A DNA stretch of 64,000 nucleotides, taken from contig CAWJHV010000008.1 of assembly GCA_963842795.1 (NCBI GenBank), forward strand, positions 1 to 64,000, given 5' to 3'. The notes beneath the pieces are model-generated. The model searched no databases. It saw only the letters and a program-made list of their open reading frames with translations, and was not told where the DNA came from. The position numbers and the translations under genes are program-made. The first letter of the stretch is position 1, and every line of letters begins with the position of its first letter. Of this stretch, positions 19,654-28,088 are shown piece by piece. This DNA comes from WHSW01 sp963842795. GTDB taxonomy: Bacteria > Actinomycetota > Thermoleophilia > Solirubrobacterales > 70-9.

Positions 19654-21336
19654 TCAGGCGGCCTCGAGCAGCTCGCGGGCGTGGCTGCTGGCGGCGGTGT
19701 CGTCGCGCTCGGCGCCGAGCATGCGCACGATCTCGGCCACGAGCTCGTCGCCGGCGACCCGCTCGACCGTCGCGCGGGCCTCGCCCTCCGCCGCGTGCTT
19801 CTCGATCCGGAAGTGCGCCTCGGCGAGCGCGGCCACCTGGGGCAGATGGGTGATGCAGATCAGCTGGCGCCTGCCCGCGAGCGCCCGCAGCCGCTCGCCG
19901 ACCGCGCGCGCGGTGAAGCCGCCGATCCCGGCGTCGATCTCGTCGAAGACCAGGGTCCGGTCGCCGGTGCGGGCGCCGAGCCCGATCAGCGCGAGCATGA
20001 TCCGCGACAGCTCCCCGCCCGAGGCGGCGTCGCGAAGCGGCGAGGTCGGCATTCCCGGATTGGTCGCGATGAGCAGCTCCACGCTCTCCGCGCCGCCGGG
20101 CCCGAAGCCGTCGGGATGGGGCTCGAAGGCGACCTCGAGCCGCGCTCCATCCATCGCCAGCTCGGCGAGCTCCGCGGCCACCCGCTTCTCGAGCCGCTTC
20201 GCCGCGGTGCGGCGCCCGGACGTGAGCTCCGCGGCGAGCTCCCCGCGCTCCCGCTCGGCGGCGGCGATCCGGGTCTCGAGCCCCGCCTCGAGCTCGCCGG
20301 CGTTCTCGAGCATCTCGATCTCCTCGCGACAGCGTTCGGCATGGGCGATCACCGCCTCGAGCGAGCCGCCGTGCTTTCGCTTCAGCCGGTCGAGCGCCTC
20401 GAGCCTCTCCTCGACCGCCTCGAGGCGCCCGGGCTCCGCCTCGACCCGGTCGAGGTACCCGCGCAGGTCGCGCGCCACGTCCTCGAGCTCCACCGCCGCG
20501 TCGCGCAGCCGGCCGGCGAGCGCGTCGAGCTCGCCGTCGTATCCGTCGACGGCGCCCAGTCCCGCGTCGGCGCCCCCGAGCGCCGCCCGGGCGCCGTCGC
20601 CGTCCTCTGCCGCTCCGTCGAGCGCCGCCACTGCCCCGGCCGCGGCCGCGCGCAGGCCGTCGGCGTGGCGCAGGCGCTCGCTCTCGGTGGCGAGCTCCGC
20701 CTCCTCGTCGGGATCGGGCTCGGCGGCCTCGATCTCGGCGAGCTCGAACCGCATCAGGTCCAGGTCGCGCTCGCGCGAGCCCTCACGCTCGCGGAGCCCG
20801 GCGAGCTCCGCGGCGAGCGCACGCGCACGCGCATGCGCCGCGCGGTAGCGATCGCGCAACTCGAGCAGGTCCTCGCCCGCGAATCCGTCGAGGACCTCGA
20901 GCTGGGTCGAGGCAAGCGTCAGCCGGCGGTGCTCGTGTTGGCCGTAGAAGGCGAGCAGCCGCGATCCGAGCGCCCGCAGGTCGGCCGCCGACGCCGAGCG
21001 CCCGCCCACGAAGGCGCTCGTCCGGCCCGAGACGCCGATCCTGCGGCCGAGCACCACCTCGTCGGCATCCTCGGGCAGCCGCTCGGCGATCTCGGCGAGC
21101 TCGGGGTCGTCGAGCGTCCCGGGCGGAAGCTCGAAGACGCCCTCGACCCAGGCCTCGTCGGCGCCGGGCCGCACGATCTGCGGCCGGGCCCTGCCGCCCA
21201 TCAGCAGGTCGAGTGAATGCGCGAGCACCGTCTTGCCCGCCCCGGTCTCGCCCGTGATCGCGTTCAGGCCCTGATCGAGGCGCAGCTCGGCGCGCTCGAT
21301 CAGGAGCAGGTTCTCGATCCGCAGCTCAAGAAGCAC
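19654..21336 (-). CDS. recN: DNA repair protein RecN
   Basis: RecN is an SMC-like ATPase acting on double-strand breaks. The 560-residue protein has Walker A (GETGAGKT, residues 29-36), a long coiled-coil middle interrupted by the usual zinc-less hinge, the ABC signature near DAASGGELSRIMLAL, and Walker B (LVFDEIDAGIGG). Length is typical. The GTG start begins MLLELRIENLLLIERAEL, the family N-terminus. It lies 51 bases upstream of steA; in actinobacteria it normally follows nadK, but here an exporter and a MarR regulator have been inserted between them. Confidence 0.95.
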   Translation of the reverse strand: MLLELRIENLLLIERAELRLDQGLNAITGETGAGKTVLAHSLDLLMGGRARPQIVRPGADEAWVEGVFELPPGTLDDPELAEIAERLPEDADEVVLGRRIGVSGRTSAFVGGRSASAADLRALGSRLLAFYGQHEHRRLTLASTQLEVLDGFAGEDLLELRDRYRAAHARARALAAELAGLREREGSRERDLDLMRFELAEIEAAEPDPDEEAELATESERLRHADGLRAAAAGAVAALDGAAEDGDGARAALGGADAGLGAVDGYDGELDALAGRLRDAAVELEDVARDLRGYLDRVEAEPGRLEAVEERLEALDRLKRKHGGSLEAVIAHAERCREEIEMLENAGELEAGLETRIAAAERERGELAAELTSGRRTAAKRLEKRVAAELAELAMDGARLEVAFEPHPDGFGPGGAESVELLIATNPGMPTSPLRDAASGGELSRIMLALIGLGARTGDRTLVFDEIDAGIGGFTARAVGERLRALAGRRQLICITHLPQVAALAEAHFRIEKHAAEGEARATVERVAGDELVAEIVRMLGAERDDTAASSHARELLEAA

Positions 21337-21385
21337 CCGCCCGTTTTAGCGACGGGCGCCGACGGATTCGCCCCGCCTAGGTGTA

Positions 21386-22936
21386 CTAGCGTGCGGGCGC
21401 CGGCTCGGGGTCGGCCTGGAGGTCGCCCGGGGCGGGCGCCTCCGCACCCGGCACGGCGACCATGTCGCGCCCGCGGACGAGCAACCAGCCGGCGATCCCG
21501 CCGACGAGCGCGATCGCCGCCCCGACGAGCAGGATCTCGTTCAGGCCGCTGATGAACGCGGTATTGGCGGCCTCGGCGGCGCGCTCGCGGAACTGCGGGG
21601 GCACCGAGGCGAGCGCGCTCTGGGCCGCCCCCGAGGAAACCGCCTCCGAGAACGCCGGCGGTGCCTGAGGCAGCAACTCACTCAGCTTCGAGCTGATCTG
21701 CGACTGGAAGAGCGCGCCCAGGGCCGCGGTGCCGGTCGCGATCCCGACCTGGCGGAAGGTGCTGTTGATCCCGGAGGCCATCCCCGCCCGGGCGGCGTTG
21801 ACGACCCCGATCGCGACCGAGGCGATGCCGGGGTTGGCCAGCCCGATGCCGATCCCGGCGACCACCGAGCCCGCGAGGATGGTCGTCCAATCGTCTCCGA
21901 CGTCGATCCCGTGCATGAGCAGCAACCCGAGCGCGACCAGGATCAGCCCGGTGCCCATGATCGCCCGCGCCGGCACCCGGTTCAGCAGCCGGCCCGAGAT
22001 CGGCGCGACGATGAACGAGAGCACGGTCAGCGGCAGGAATCGCAGGCCCGCCTCGAGCGGCGAGTAGCCGAGCACGCCCTGGATGTAGAGCGTCAGATAG
22101 AGGAACATCGCGAACATCCCGGCCGAGAGGGCGAAGGCGACGATCGAGACGCCGGTGAACGAGGGCCTGCGGAAGAGGGAGAGGTCGAGCATCGCGTTCT
22201 TGCGCCGCGACTCGATCACCAGGAAGGCGACCAGCAAGAGGACGGCGGCGCCGAGCGAGAGCACGATCGGGGCGCTGCCCCAGCCCTCCGGGTTGCCGCG
22301 GATGAGCCCGAAGATGAGCAGGAAGAGCCCGCCGGAGAACGTCGCCAGCCCGGGCCAGTCGATCGGCTGCGGGTCGGTGGCCTTGACGTTCGCAAGCCTC
22401 GTCTCGGTGAGCACGATCGCCGCGATCCCGACAGGGACGTTGATGAAGAAGATCCACTCCCAGCCCAGGTGCTCGGTGACCAGCCCGCCCAGCAGCGGCC
22501 CGATCGCGACCGAGCCGCCGACGGTCGCACCCCAGATGCCGATCGCGTTCGCCCGTTCGCGACCTTCGAACTCCTGCGCGATCAGCGCCAGCGCGGTCGC
22601 GAACATCGCCGCTGCGCCCACACCCTGGACGCCGCGGGCGAAGTTGAGCACGGTCGCGTCGCCGGAGATGCCGCAGGCGAAGGAGGCAACGGTGAAGAGC
22701 GCGAAGCCGAAGCTGAACACGCGCCGGCGGCCGATCCGGTCGCCGATCGACCCGGCGACGAGCAGGAACGAAGCGAGGGTGAGCGCGTAGGCGTCGATCA
22801 CCCACTGCAGGCTCGAGAAGCTGGCGTCGAGGTCGCTCTGGATGTCCGGGAGGGCGACGTTGACGATCGTGATGTCGATCAGGAGCATGAACGTCGCCGT
22901 GCAGACCGCCAGCAACGTCCACCACTTCCGTTCCAT
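21386..22936 (-). CDS. MFS multidrug exporter, DHA2 (EmrB/QacA) family
   Basis: The 516-residue transporter has about 14 transmembrane helices and the DHA2 motifs. The N-terminal LDITIVNVALPDI (motif D1) and GDRIGRRRVFSFG (motif A) are followed by QGVGAAAMFATALALI (motif C region) and a second half with GINSTFRQVGIATG. It should export drugs or lipophilic compounds by proton antiport. The ATG at 22936 is chosen because AGGAGG lies 9 bases upstream; an earlier TTG touches that site. The divergent MarR regulator and a palindrome between them mark a drug-responsive exporter. The C-terminal tail is Ala/Pro-rich. Confidence 0.88.
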   Translation of the reverse strand: MERKWWTLLAVCTATFMLLIDITIVNVALPDIQSDLDASFSSLQWVIDAYALTLASFLLVAGSIGDRIGRRRVFSFGFALFTVASFACGISGDATVLNFARGVQGVGAAAMFATALALIAQEFEGRERANAIGIWGATVGGSVAIGPLLGGLVTEHLGWEWIFFINVPVGIAAIVLTETRLANVKATDPQPIDWPGLATFSGGLFLLIFGLIRGNPEGWGSAPIVLSLGAAVLLLVAFLVIESRRKNAMLDLSLFRRPSFTGVSIVAFALSAGMFAMFLYLTLYIQGVLGYSPLEAGLRFLPLTVLSFIVAPISGRLLNRVPARAIMGTGLILVALGLLLMHGIDVGDDWTTILAGSVVAGIGIGLANPGIASVAIGVVNAARAGMASGINSTFRQVGIATGTAALGALFQSQISSKLSELLPQAPPAFSEAVSSGAAQSALASVPPQFRERAAEAANTAFISGLNEILLVGAAIALVGGIAGWLLVRGRDMVAVPGAEAPAPGDLQADPEPAPAR

Positions 22937-22951
22937 CCGCGCCAACCTCCT

Positions 22952-22996
22952 AACGCTCAGTTCCCAGGATTGTCAGCTTTGCTGACGTTCAGCGTT
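22952..22996. promoter_or_regulatory. Nested inverted-repeat operator between the MFS and MarR genes
   Basis: A perfect palindrome GTCAGC-TTT-GCTGAC (22972-22986) sits inside a wider inverted repeat, AACGCT at 22952-22957 and AGCGTT at 22991-22996. It lies in the 80-base divergent intergenic region. MarR dimers bind such two-fold symmetric sites. The inner element overlaps the probable -35 box of the regulator gene, as expected for autorepression, and is 36 bases upstream of the exporter start. Confidence 0.65.
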
Positions 22997-23006
22997 GTAG
23001 CATAAT
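22979..23006 (+). promoter_or_regulatory. Candidate promoter of the marR gene
   Basis: TTGCTG (22979-22984) and CATAAT (23001-23006) are separated by 16 bases, which fits a sigma-70-type promoter. The ATG of the regulator follows 10 bases after the -10 box, so its messenger would be leaderless or nearly so. The -35 box lies within the inner palindrome. Confidence 0.5.
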
Positions 23007-23016
23007 CTGGTAGCCG

Positions 23017-23499
23017 ATGTCCGAGTCGTCTCTACCCCCCGCGCTCGCCGAGATGGCGGGCTTTTTGATCGCCAAGGCTCATGCGGTCTTTCACGACCGA
23101 GCCGCCGAGGTGATCGGCCCGGGAACGCTCGGGATCAAGCATTTCGGCTGCCTGACCGTGATCGCCGACGAGGGCCCCCTCTCACAGCAGTACCTCTGCA
23201 CCCGGATGCGCGTCGACCGCACGACCATGGTCGCCGTCGTCGACGACCTCGAGACAGCCGGGTTCGTCGACCGCGGCCGCAACCCCGACGACCGGCGCGC
23301 CTACGCGCTTCAGGCGACCGATGCCGGGCGGGCGTGGATCGCCGAAAAGCGCGGGGCGCTGATGGCGGCCCAGGAGGAGCTGCTCTCGGTGCTCAGCGAG
23401 GGCGAGCGACGGGCGCTGGTGAGCTCGCTGCAGCGGCTGCTAATGAGCCAGCCGGCCGAACTTGTCGCGCACGCGCCGGTAGAAGTTCGCGCCGGGTAG
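23017..23499 (+). CDS. MarR family transcriptional regulator
   Basis: The 160-residue protein has a MarR winged helix. Helices at LGIKHFGCLTVIAD and SQQYLCTRMRVDRTTMVAVVDDLE are followed by the beta-wing with the basic DDRRAYALQ signature (GFVDRGRNPDDRRAYAL), flanked by dimerisation helices at both ends. It likely represses the divergent exporter and itself and is released by a phenolic or drug ligand. The C-terminal 20 residues overlap the 3' end of convergent nadK by 60 bases, so part of this tail may be a by-product of that overlap. Confidence 0.9.
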   Translation: MSESSLPPALAEMAGFLIAKAHAVFHDRAAEVIGPGTLGIKHFGCLTVIADEGPLSQQYLCTRMRVDRTTMVAVVDDLETAGFVDRGRNPDDRRAYALQATDAGRAWIAEKRGALMAAQEELLSVLSEGERRALVSSLQRLLMSQPAELVAHAPVEVRAG

Positions 23500-24282
23500 C
23501 TGCGCGAGGCGCCCGACCCCGTCCCGGAACCGGACCTCCATCTCGGCCCCGCTCGCGAGCTCGGCGACCGGCTCGCCGTCGAGCACGACCTCGACCGGGT
23601 CGCGGCCGGCGGCGTTGGTGACCGAGAGCACGTCGTGGGGCGCGACGACGAGCGGGCGTGCGGTGAGCGTGTGCGGGGCGATGAAGCTGACCACGTATCC
23701 CTTCACGCCCCAGGCGAGGATCGGGCCCCCGTTGGCGAGGTTGTAGCCGGTCGAGCCGGCCGGGGTGGCGGCGACGAGGCCATCGCAGCGCACGTGCCCG
23801 ACCTCCTTGCCGCCGAGCCTGTAGGCGAGATCGGCAACGCGGCCGTGCTGGCGGCGGATCAGCGAGACGTCGTTGAGCGCGAGCGGCGGCTCGGCGTCGA
23901 CCGAGGCCTCCAACCCCGGCATCTCGATCACCTCGTAGTCGGCGGAGAAGGCGCTCTCGAGGGCGGCGGCGAGTTCCTCGTGCTCGGCCGCCGCGAGGAA
24001 GCCGACGGTGCCGTAGTTGATCCCGAACACGGGCACCCCCCTGGTCCCGTGCTCGCGCAGGCCCTTGAGGATCGTGCCGTCGCCGCCGAGCACGAGGCAG
24101 AGGTCGACCGCCCGGCCCGGCTCGTAGGCGGCGATGCCGGCGGCCACCTCGCCGTGCTTCTCGAGCTCCTCCTCCTCCGCGACCACCGACCACCCCGCCC
24201 TCTCGGACGCGGCGACGAGGTCTCGCAGGGCGGCTGCCGTCTGCTCCGGCTGGGTGTGTGTCAGGACGAGCGCGGTGCTCAC
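23440..24282 (-). CDS. nadK: NAD kinase
   Basis: NadK phosphorylates NAD to NADP. The 280-residue protein has the GGDGT loop (residues 66-70, LVLGGDGTILKGLR), NYGTVGFLA, the NDVSL segment and the GSTGYN loop (ATPAGSTGYNLANGGP). GTG at 24282 overlaps the tlyA stop (GTGA). It sits between tlyA and (after an insertion) recN, as in actinobacteria. The 3' end overlaps the marR coding region by 60 bases. No features suggest polyphosphate-only or ATP-only preference. Confidence 0.95.
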   Translation of the reverse strand: MSTALVLTHTQPEQTAAALRDLVAASERAGWSVVAEEEELEKHGEVAAGIAAYEPGRAVDLCLVLGGDGTILKGLREHGTRGVPVFGINYGTVGFLAAAEHEELAAALESAFSADYEVIEMPGLEASVDAEPPLALNDVSLIRRQHGRVADLAYRLGGKEVGHVRCDGLVAATPAGSTGYNLANGGPILAWGVKGYVVSFIAPHTLTARPLVVAPHDVLSVTNAAGRDPVEVVLDGEPVAELASGAEMEVRFRDGVGRLAQLPGANFYRRVRDKFGRLAH

Positions 24283-25064
24283 GGCTCGACCGCCACGATC
24301 GCCGCCTCGAGATCGTCGAGCCCGCCGCCGTCGCGGGCGCAGTGGATGAAGGTCTCGCGGTTTCCCTTCGGGCCCGGGAGGCCCGAGGAGGCGAAGCCGC
24401 GCACCGCGAGCCCGGCCGCGGCAGCCGTTGTCGCCGCCGAGCGCAGCGCGTCGCGGCGGGCCTCGGGGTCGCGGACCACCCCACCCTTGCCGACCCGCTG
24501 GGGGCCGAGCTCGAACTGGGGCTTGACCAGCGCCAGGACCGCGCCGTCGTCGCCGACGCACGTCGCGACCGCGGGAAGCACCTTGGCCAGGGAGATGAAG
24601 GAGACGTCGATCGTCGCCAGCCGGGGGACGAACGGGAGCGCCGCGGGCCCGAGCGCGCGCGCGTTGCTGCGCTCGATCACCGTCACCCGCTCGTCGTTTC
24701 TCAGTCCCCAGTCGAACTGCCCATGGGCGACGTCGAGCGCGATCACCCGGGTGGCGCCGCGCTGCAGCAGGCAGTCGGTGAAGCCGCCCGTGGACGCCCC
24801 CACGTCGAGGCAATCGAGCCCTTCGACGTCGAGGCCGAGCGCGTCGAGCGCGTGCTCGAGCTTCAGCCCGCCCCGGGAGACGTAGCGCGGCGGCTCGGTG
24901 ACCACGAGGTCGGCCGCCTCGGGGATCAGCTGCCCGGGCTTGGTCGCGATCGGGCCGTCGGGGCCGATGCGGACCCGGCCCGCGCGCACCGACTCCGCGG
25001 CGCTCGTCCGCGAGCCGGCGAGGCCACGCTCGGCGAGCAGGGTGTCGATGCGCCGCTTCGACAT
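24279..25064 (-). CDS. tlyA: TlyA family rRNA (cytidine-2'-O)-methyltransferase
   Basis: TlyA methylates the 2'-O of cytidines in 16S and 23S rRNA, which affects sensitivity to capreomycin-type drugs in mycobacteria. The 261-residue protein has an N-terminal S4 RNA-binding domain (RRIDTLLAERGLAGSR through RVRI) and an FtsJ-like methyltransferase core with the SAM motif DVGASTGGFTDCLLQRGA, then ALDVAHGQFDW and TIDVSFISLAKVLP. The 3' end is coupled to nadK. The ATG is preceded by a free intergenic region that ends the conserved block. Confidence 0.93.
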   Translation of the reverse strand: MSKRRIDTLLAERGLAGSRTSAAESVRAGRVRIGPDGPIATKPGQLIPEAADLVVTEPPRYVSRGGLKLEHALDALGLDVEGLDCLDVGASTGGFTDCLLQRGATRVIALDVAHGQFDWGLRNDERVTVIERSNARALGPAALPFVPRLATIDVSFISLAKVLPAVATCVGDDGAVLALVKPQFELGPQRVGKGGVVRDPEARRDALRSAATTAAAAGLAVRGFASSGLPGPKGNRETFIHCARDGGGLDDLEAAIVAVEP

Positions 25065-25084
25065 GGCGTGACGGTACCGGCCCG

Positions 25085-25840
25085 TCAGACGATGTCGCCG
25101 ACCGCCACCAGCCTTACGTCGAACACCCGCAGATCGGACTCGTTCTCACTGCACCTCACGCTCACGGTGAGCGGTGCGCCCGGGGTCCCGCCGAACGCGG
25201 CGACCAGGGTCGCCGTCGACTGATGGGCGGCGTCGGTGGTGTTGGTCGTCTCGCCCAGGTCCACCGAGTCGGCAGGCGTGGAGGTGCCCGACTGCAGCTG
25301 GCACACGCCCGCCGCTCCGCCGGTGTTTCCTCGCCAGTCGAGCGTCGCGACGACGAGCGCGCTGGATGTGTCGATGCCGCCGTGGTCGAAGGTCAGCACC
25401 TTTGTGGCGCAGACGACGAGCGCCGTGCTCGACGGGTCGCAGCTACTGCTGCTGGCGGCCTGGGTGCCGATCCCGATGCCGTCGAGCTGCGTCTCGTCGA
25501 TGTCCGGCCCGCTCAGTGAATTGTCGGTCACGTCCGCTCCGCTCAACGAAGCGGCGGCGATGTCCGATCCGCTCAGCGAGTCGTCGGCGACGTCGGAGCC
25601 GCTCAACGCACCGTCGGCGATGTCCTCACCCGCCAGCCCGCCGCCCGTGAGCGTGTCGTCACGGACGTCGACGCTGCGGACCGCGCTGGTCGCGATGTCC
25701 TGGGTCTTCACCTCCCCATCGACGATGTCAGCGCTGAAGACGGTGTCGGCGGCGTACGCCACACCCCCGCCGAGCGCCACGACGAGCGCGATCGTCGAGG
25801 CGACGTTGGCATAGGTCAGTCGATCCCTGAGAGCAGGCAC
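25085..25840 (-). CDS. Exported repeat protein with SLSGxDI motifs
   Basis: The 251-residue protein begins with a hydrophobic signal or anchor (NVASTIALVVALGGGVAYA) followed by ADTVFSADIVDGEV, a stretch shared with the proteins at 26403-27179 and, more loosely, 58179-58712. Then come about seven pentapeptide-like repeats near residues 60-120 (GSDVADDSLSGSDIAAASLS), which suggest a beta-helical stalk. The C-terminal half has a small beta-domain with cysteines (SCDPSSTALVVC). It should be exported and surface-linked. No enzyme motif is seen. It lies after tlyA on the same strand, separated by 20 bases. Confidence 0.75.
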   Translation of the reverse strand: MPALRDRLTYANVASTIALVVALGGGVAYAADTVFSADIVDGEVKTQDIATSAVRSVDVRDDTLTGGGLAGEDIADGALSGSDVADDSLSGSDIAAASLSGADVTDNSLSGPDIDETQLDGIGIGTQAASSSSCDPSSTALVVCATKVLTFDHGGIDTSSALVVATLDWRGNTGGAAGVCQLQSGTSTPADSVDLGETTNTTDAAHQSTATLVAAFGGTPGAPLTVSVRCSENESDLRVFDVRLVAVGDIV

Positions 25841-25946
25841 GCGAATTCCCCTCCTCGTTTGTAAGACCAGCGGACCGTCTCACAGTCCCGCGCCCGCCAC
25901 AAGCGCCGCGGATATCGAGCGGCGACAGCGGGTTAGGATCGAGGCG

Positions 25947-26300
25947 ATGAAGGGCCTGGTGGCGATCTCGATCGTGGCGGCGACGCTGTTCGCGGCCGTC
26001 GCGGCGGGTGCCCCCCAGCCGGTCGGGAACTTCCTCTCCCTGCACCTCGGGCCCGCCGTCGGCCAATTCCGCGGCGCCGTCCACTCCGACGTGATCCAGT
26101 GCATCAAGCACCGCAAGGTCCGGATCGTGCGCGCCTCCGGCCCCGACGTCCGGGTCGGCAAGGGCCTCACGAAGCGCAACGGGCACTTCAACATCCAGAC
26201 GTCGGAGACCGGCGGCGACTGGTACGCGAAGGTCAAGCGCGAGGAGATCGGGCCGGTGACCTGCGCCGGCGCCCGCTCGAAGATCCGCTCGGCGGGCTGA
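25947..26300 (+). CDS. Small secreted protein of unknown function
   Basis: A 117-residue protein starting with a signal peptide (LVAISIVAATLFAAVAAGA, residues 4-22). A beta-rich domain follows with two cysteines (VIQCIKHRKVRIV and GPVTCAGARSK) that probably form a disulfide, and strands resembling an Ig or prealbumin-like fold (HFNIQTSETGGDWYAKVKRE). Exported, function unknown. It is transcribed away from the repeat protein next to it, so the 106-base gap holds divergent promoters. Confidence 0.65.
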   Translation: MKGLVAISIVAATLFAAVAAGAPQPVGNFLSLHLGPAVGQFRGAVHSDVIQCIKHRKVRIVRASGPDVRVGKGLTKRNGHFNIQTSETGGDWYAKVKREEIGPVTCAGARSKIRSAG

Positions 26301-26314
26301 GCGCCGGTCCCGCG

Positions 26315-26377
26315 CTACTGCGCGTCGATCACCAGCAGGTTGATTTCGGTGTTTGCATCATCGACGACCGCATCCGT
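26315..26377 (-). pseudogene. Second decayed C-terminal fragment ending LLVIDAQ
   Basis: Directly downstream of the exported repeat gene at 26403-27179, the minus strand reads TDAVVDDANTEINLLVIDAQ and a TAG stop. No start is present, and the frame is not that of the gene before it. It aligns with the fragment at 3271-3372: 11 of the last 18 residues agree, and the last 18 bases are identical including the stop. It is taken as a relic of a lost paralog. Confidence 0.4.
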
Positions 26378-26402
26378 GCGTTCTCGTATTCGGGAGTCAA
26401 GA

Positions 26403-27179
26403 TCAAGTGATCGAGATCGTCACGATCTCCACCTGAATGCCGTTCAGTTGCGGGAACACCGCCCCGGTCAGATTGCAGGCCTTCCCGACGACCACGCCGG
26501 CCGAGGAGACCCGGACGCCGTAGAGCATGATCCCCGCGGGGATCGAGGTGTTGATCGAGAAGAGCACGGCGTCGCCGACCTCGGCGCCGCCCACGGACAT
26601 GCCGAAGTCGCGACAGCGGCCGTTGGCGACGAATCCGGCGCTGAGGTTGATCGTGCCGTTGGCCTCGCCCCCGGCGATGTCGAACGCGGTCAGGGTGTTG
26701 TTGGAGACCTTCGGGCTGTTGACCTGGTTGTCACCCAGCTCCGTGTTGTTGACGGCTCCGCCCGCGATCTCGGCGCTGCCGACCGAGCTCGTGGCCAGGT
26801 CGTCGGCGGTCAGCGTGTTGTTGGAGATCTCGTCGGAGTCGATCGCGCCCACGGCGACCTCGGGCGCGGTGACCGCGTCGGTGGCGATCTCGGGCGAGCG
26901 GACCGAGTCGGGCCCGAGATCGGCGGAGAAGACCGTGCCGTCGAAGATCTTCGAGCCGTCGATCGAGTCGGCTCCGAGGTCGAAGTAGCCGACGTGGCCG
27001 TCGCGGATCTTGTTCGTGGTGACGGCGTTGTTGTGGATGTCCGCCGTCGTCACCTCGCCGTCGACGATGTCGGTGGAGAAGACGGTGTCGGCCGCGTAGG
27101 CGCTGCCGGTTCCGAGCGCGATCAGCAGTGCGAGCACGCCGATCCACTGGGCGCGCAGGTGGACGATGACTTTCGACAT
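26403..27179 (-). CDS. Exported repeat protein with NNTLTADDLA-type motifs
   Basis: The 258-residue protein opens with a signal or anchor (AQWIGVLALLIALGTGSAYA) and the shared ADTVFSTDIVDGEV start. About 20 short repeats follow (SPEIATDAVTAPEVAVGAID; NNTLTADDLATSSVGSAEIAG) with 5-10-residue spacing, likely a beta-solenoid stalk. It ends in a compact beta-domain with two cysteines (ANGRCRDFGMSV and GKACNLTGAVFP). ATG at 27179 has GGAGG upstream. It is a paralog of the 25085-25840 protein. Surface localisation is inferred; the function is unknown. Confidence 0.77.
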   Translation of the reverse strand: MSKVIVHLRAQWIGVLALLIALGTGSAYAADTVFSTDIVDGEVTTADIHNNAVTTNKIRDGHVGYFDLGADSIDGSKIFDGTVFSADLGPDSVRSPEIATDAVTAPEVAVGAIDSDEISNNTLTADDLATSSVGSAEIAGGAVNNTELGDNQVNSPKVSNNTLTAFDIAGGEANGTINLSAGFVANGRCRDFGMSVGGAEVGDAVLFSINTSIPAGIMLYGVRVSSAGVVVGKACNLTGAVFPQLNGIQVEIVTISIT

Positions 27180-27363
27180 GGGGCCTCCCGATGGCTCGGT
27201 GCGCGTCGGTGCGCTTGGACGAATCCACCGATCCTCGCCCGGCCCGCGCTTCGGCGCATCGGTAGTGCCCACGTATTTTCCAGACTGGCGCGCACCCGTC
27301 TTTCCGCGCTCCGTCAAAGAGCCGCAACACGCTCAATCCCGAATGGACAGCCACAAAGCCGAA

Positions 27364-27385
27364 ACGCCCGGCTTTCGCCGGGCGT
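27364..27385 (-). terminator. Intrinsic terminator after the small membrane protein gene
   Basis: A perfect 9-bp GC-rich stem with a GAAA tetraloop (minus strand ACGCCCGGC-GAAA-GCCGGGCGT) is followed by TTTCGGCTTT. It stands about 60 bases beyond the stop of the gene at 27445-27801 and upstream of the repeat protein, so it separates their transcripts. Only the minus strand has the T-rich tail directly after the stem. Confidence 0.72.
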
Positions 27386-27444
27386 CTCAGGTACAGGGAG
27401 GAGAGATATGTGTTTTTTGTCTGTGGGAGGAAGGTCGGCTGTAC

Positions 27445-27801
27445 TCAGGCGCTGCGGGGGGCGCTGAACCGCGTTGCGGCGGTCAGCGTCACCAAAGCGG
27501 CGCCAATGCCGACCAGAAAGCTTGTGGCGACCCACTCGCCCGACGCGAGGCCGATCGCGAGGCCGCCGATGACGGCGACGGCGGCGAGCGCGTAGTCGAA
27601 CCCGGCGTGTGCGGAGAGCGGAATCGATCGGCTCGGGCCCTCGAGCTGCAGCGCGAGACCGAGCAGCAGCGCCCCGAGGGCGACGGAGAGCACGGTCGCG
27701 GTCGTGCCGAATCCGAACACGAACGGCGCGGCCATGATCGCCGGCGCGGCGACGACTTCGATCGCCCCGTGGATGGAGAGTGGGATCGCCCTTGACCTCA
27801 T
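27445..27801 (-). CDS. Small four-helix membrane protein, SPW-repeat-like
   Basis: The 118-residue protein has four hydrophobic spans in two similar halves. Each half starts with a short motif (IPLSIHGAIEVV and IPLSAHAGFDYA) followed by two helices, the internal duplication seen in SPW-repeat-like integral membrane proteins. It lacks charged catalytic residues. The ATG at 27801 begins MRSRAIPLSIHG; earlier in-frame starts add an unlikely leader. It is probably a structural or stress-related membrane protein. A strong terminator follows its stop. Confidence 0.62.
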   Translation of the reverse strand: MRSRAIPLSIHGAIEVVAAPAIMAAPFVFGFGTTATVLSVALGALLLGLALQLEGPSRSIPLSAHAGFDYALAAVAVIGGLAIGLASGEWVATSFLVGIGAALVTLTAATRFSAPRSA

Positions 27802-27893
27802 CGTGCACACAGGGTACGAACGTATGTGCGTTTTCAGTGTGACGCCCATCACACTCGGCGGTCCGTCTTGCGGGAGCGCATAGGATCGCTTCG

Positions 27894-28088
27894 GTGGTCG
27901 GGCATCCCCTCGATAGCTGCCCCCGCTGCGGGGAGAGGCTTCTGATCGAAAGCCGGCCGGGTGCGGAGGGTCCCGCGCGGGCCGAGTGCGGGGGCAGCCC
28001 GCAGCACGTCTTCGAGGTGATCAACGAGGGAACGAAGGAGCGACCCCGCTATCGCCTCGGCCCGATGGTCGATCCGCCTCGCGGCTAG
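27894..28088 (+). CDS. Possible 64-residue zinc-ribbon-like protein
   Basis: A short frame opening with GTG reads SCPRCGERLLIESRPG then CGGSPQHVFEVI. A CxxC pair followed by a single cysteine and a histidine could form a treble-clef or zinc-ribbon-like knuckle. Codon use is like that of neighbours, but the ribosome-binding site is weak and the frame is short. If it is not real, 27802-28149 is a 348-base gap with nothing else recognised. Confidence 0.4.
   Translation: MVGHPLDSCPRCGERLLIESRPGAEGPARAECGGSPQHVFEVINEGTKERPRYRLGPMVDPPRG

Noticed and set aside
27320..27410. Plus-strand resemblance to a glycine riboswitch (GCCGAAAC...TCTCAGGTACAGGGAGGAG)
   Set aside because: The required upstream GAGAG-type strand is missing, no gene follows on the plus strand, and the same stem with a T-rich tail makes a good terminator on the minus strand.
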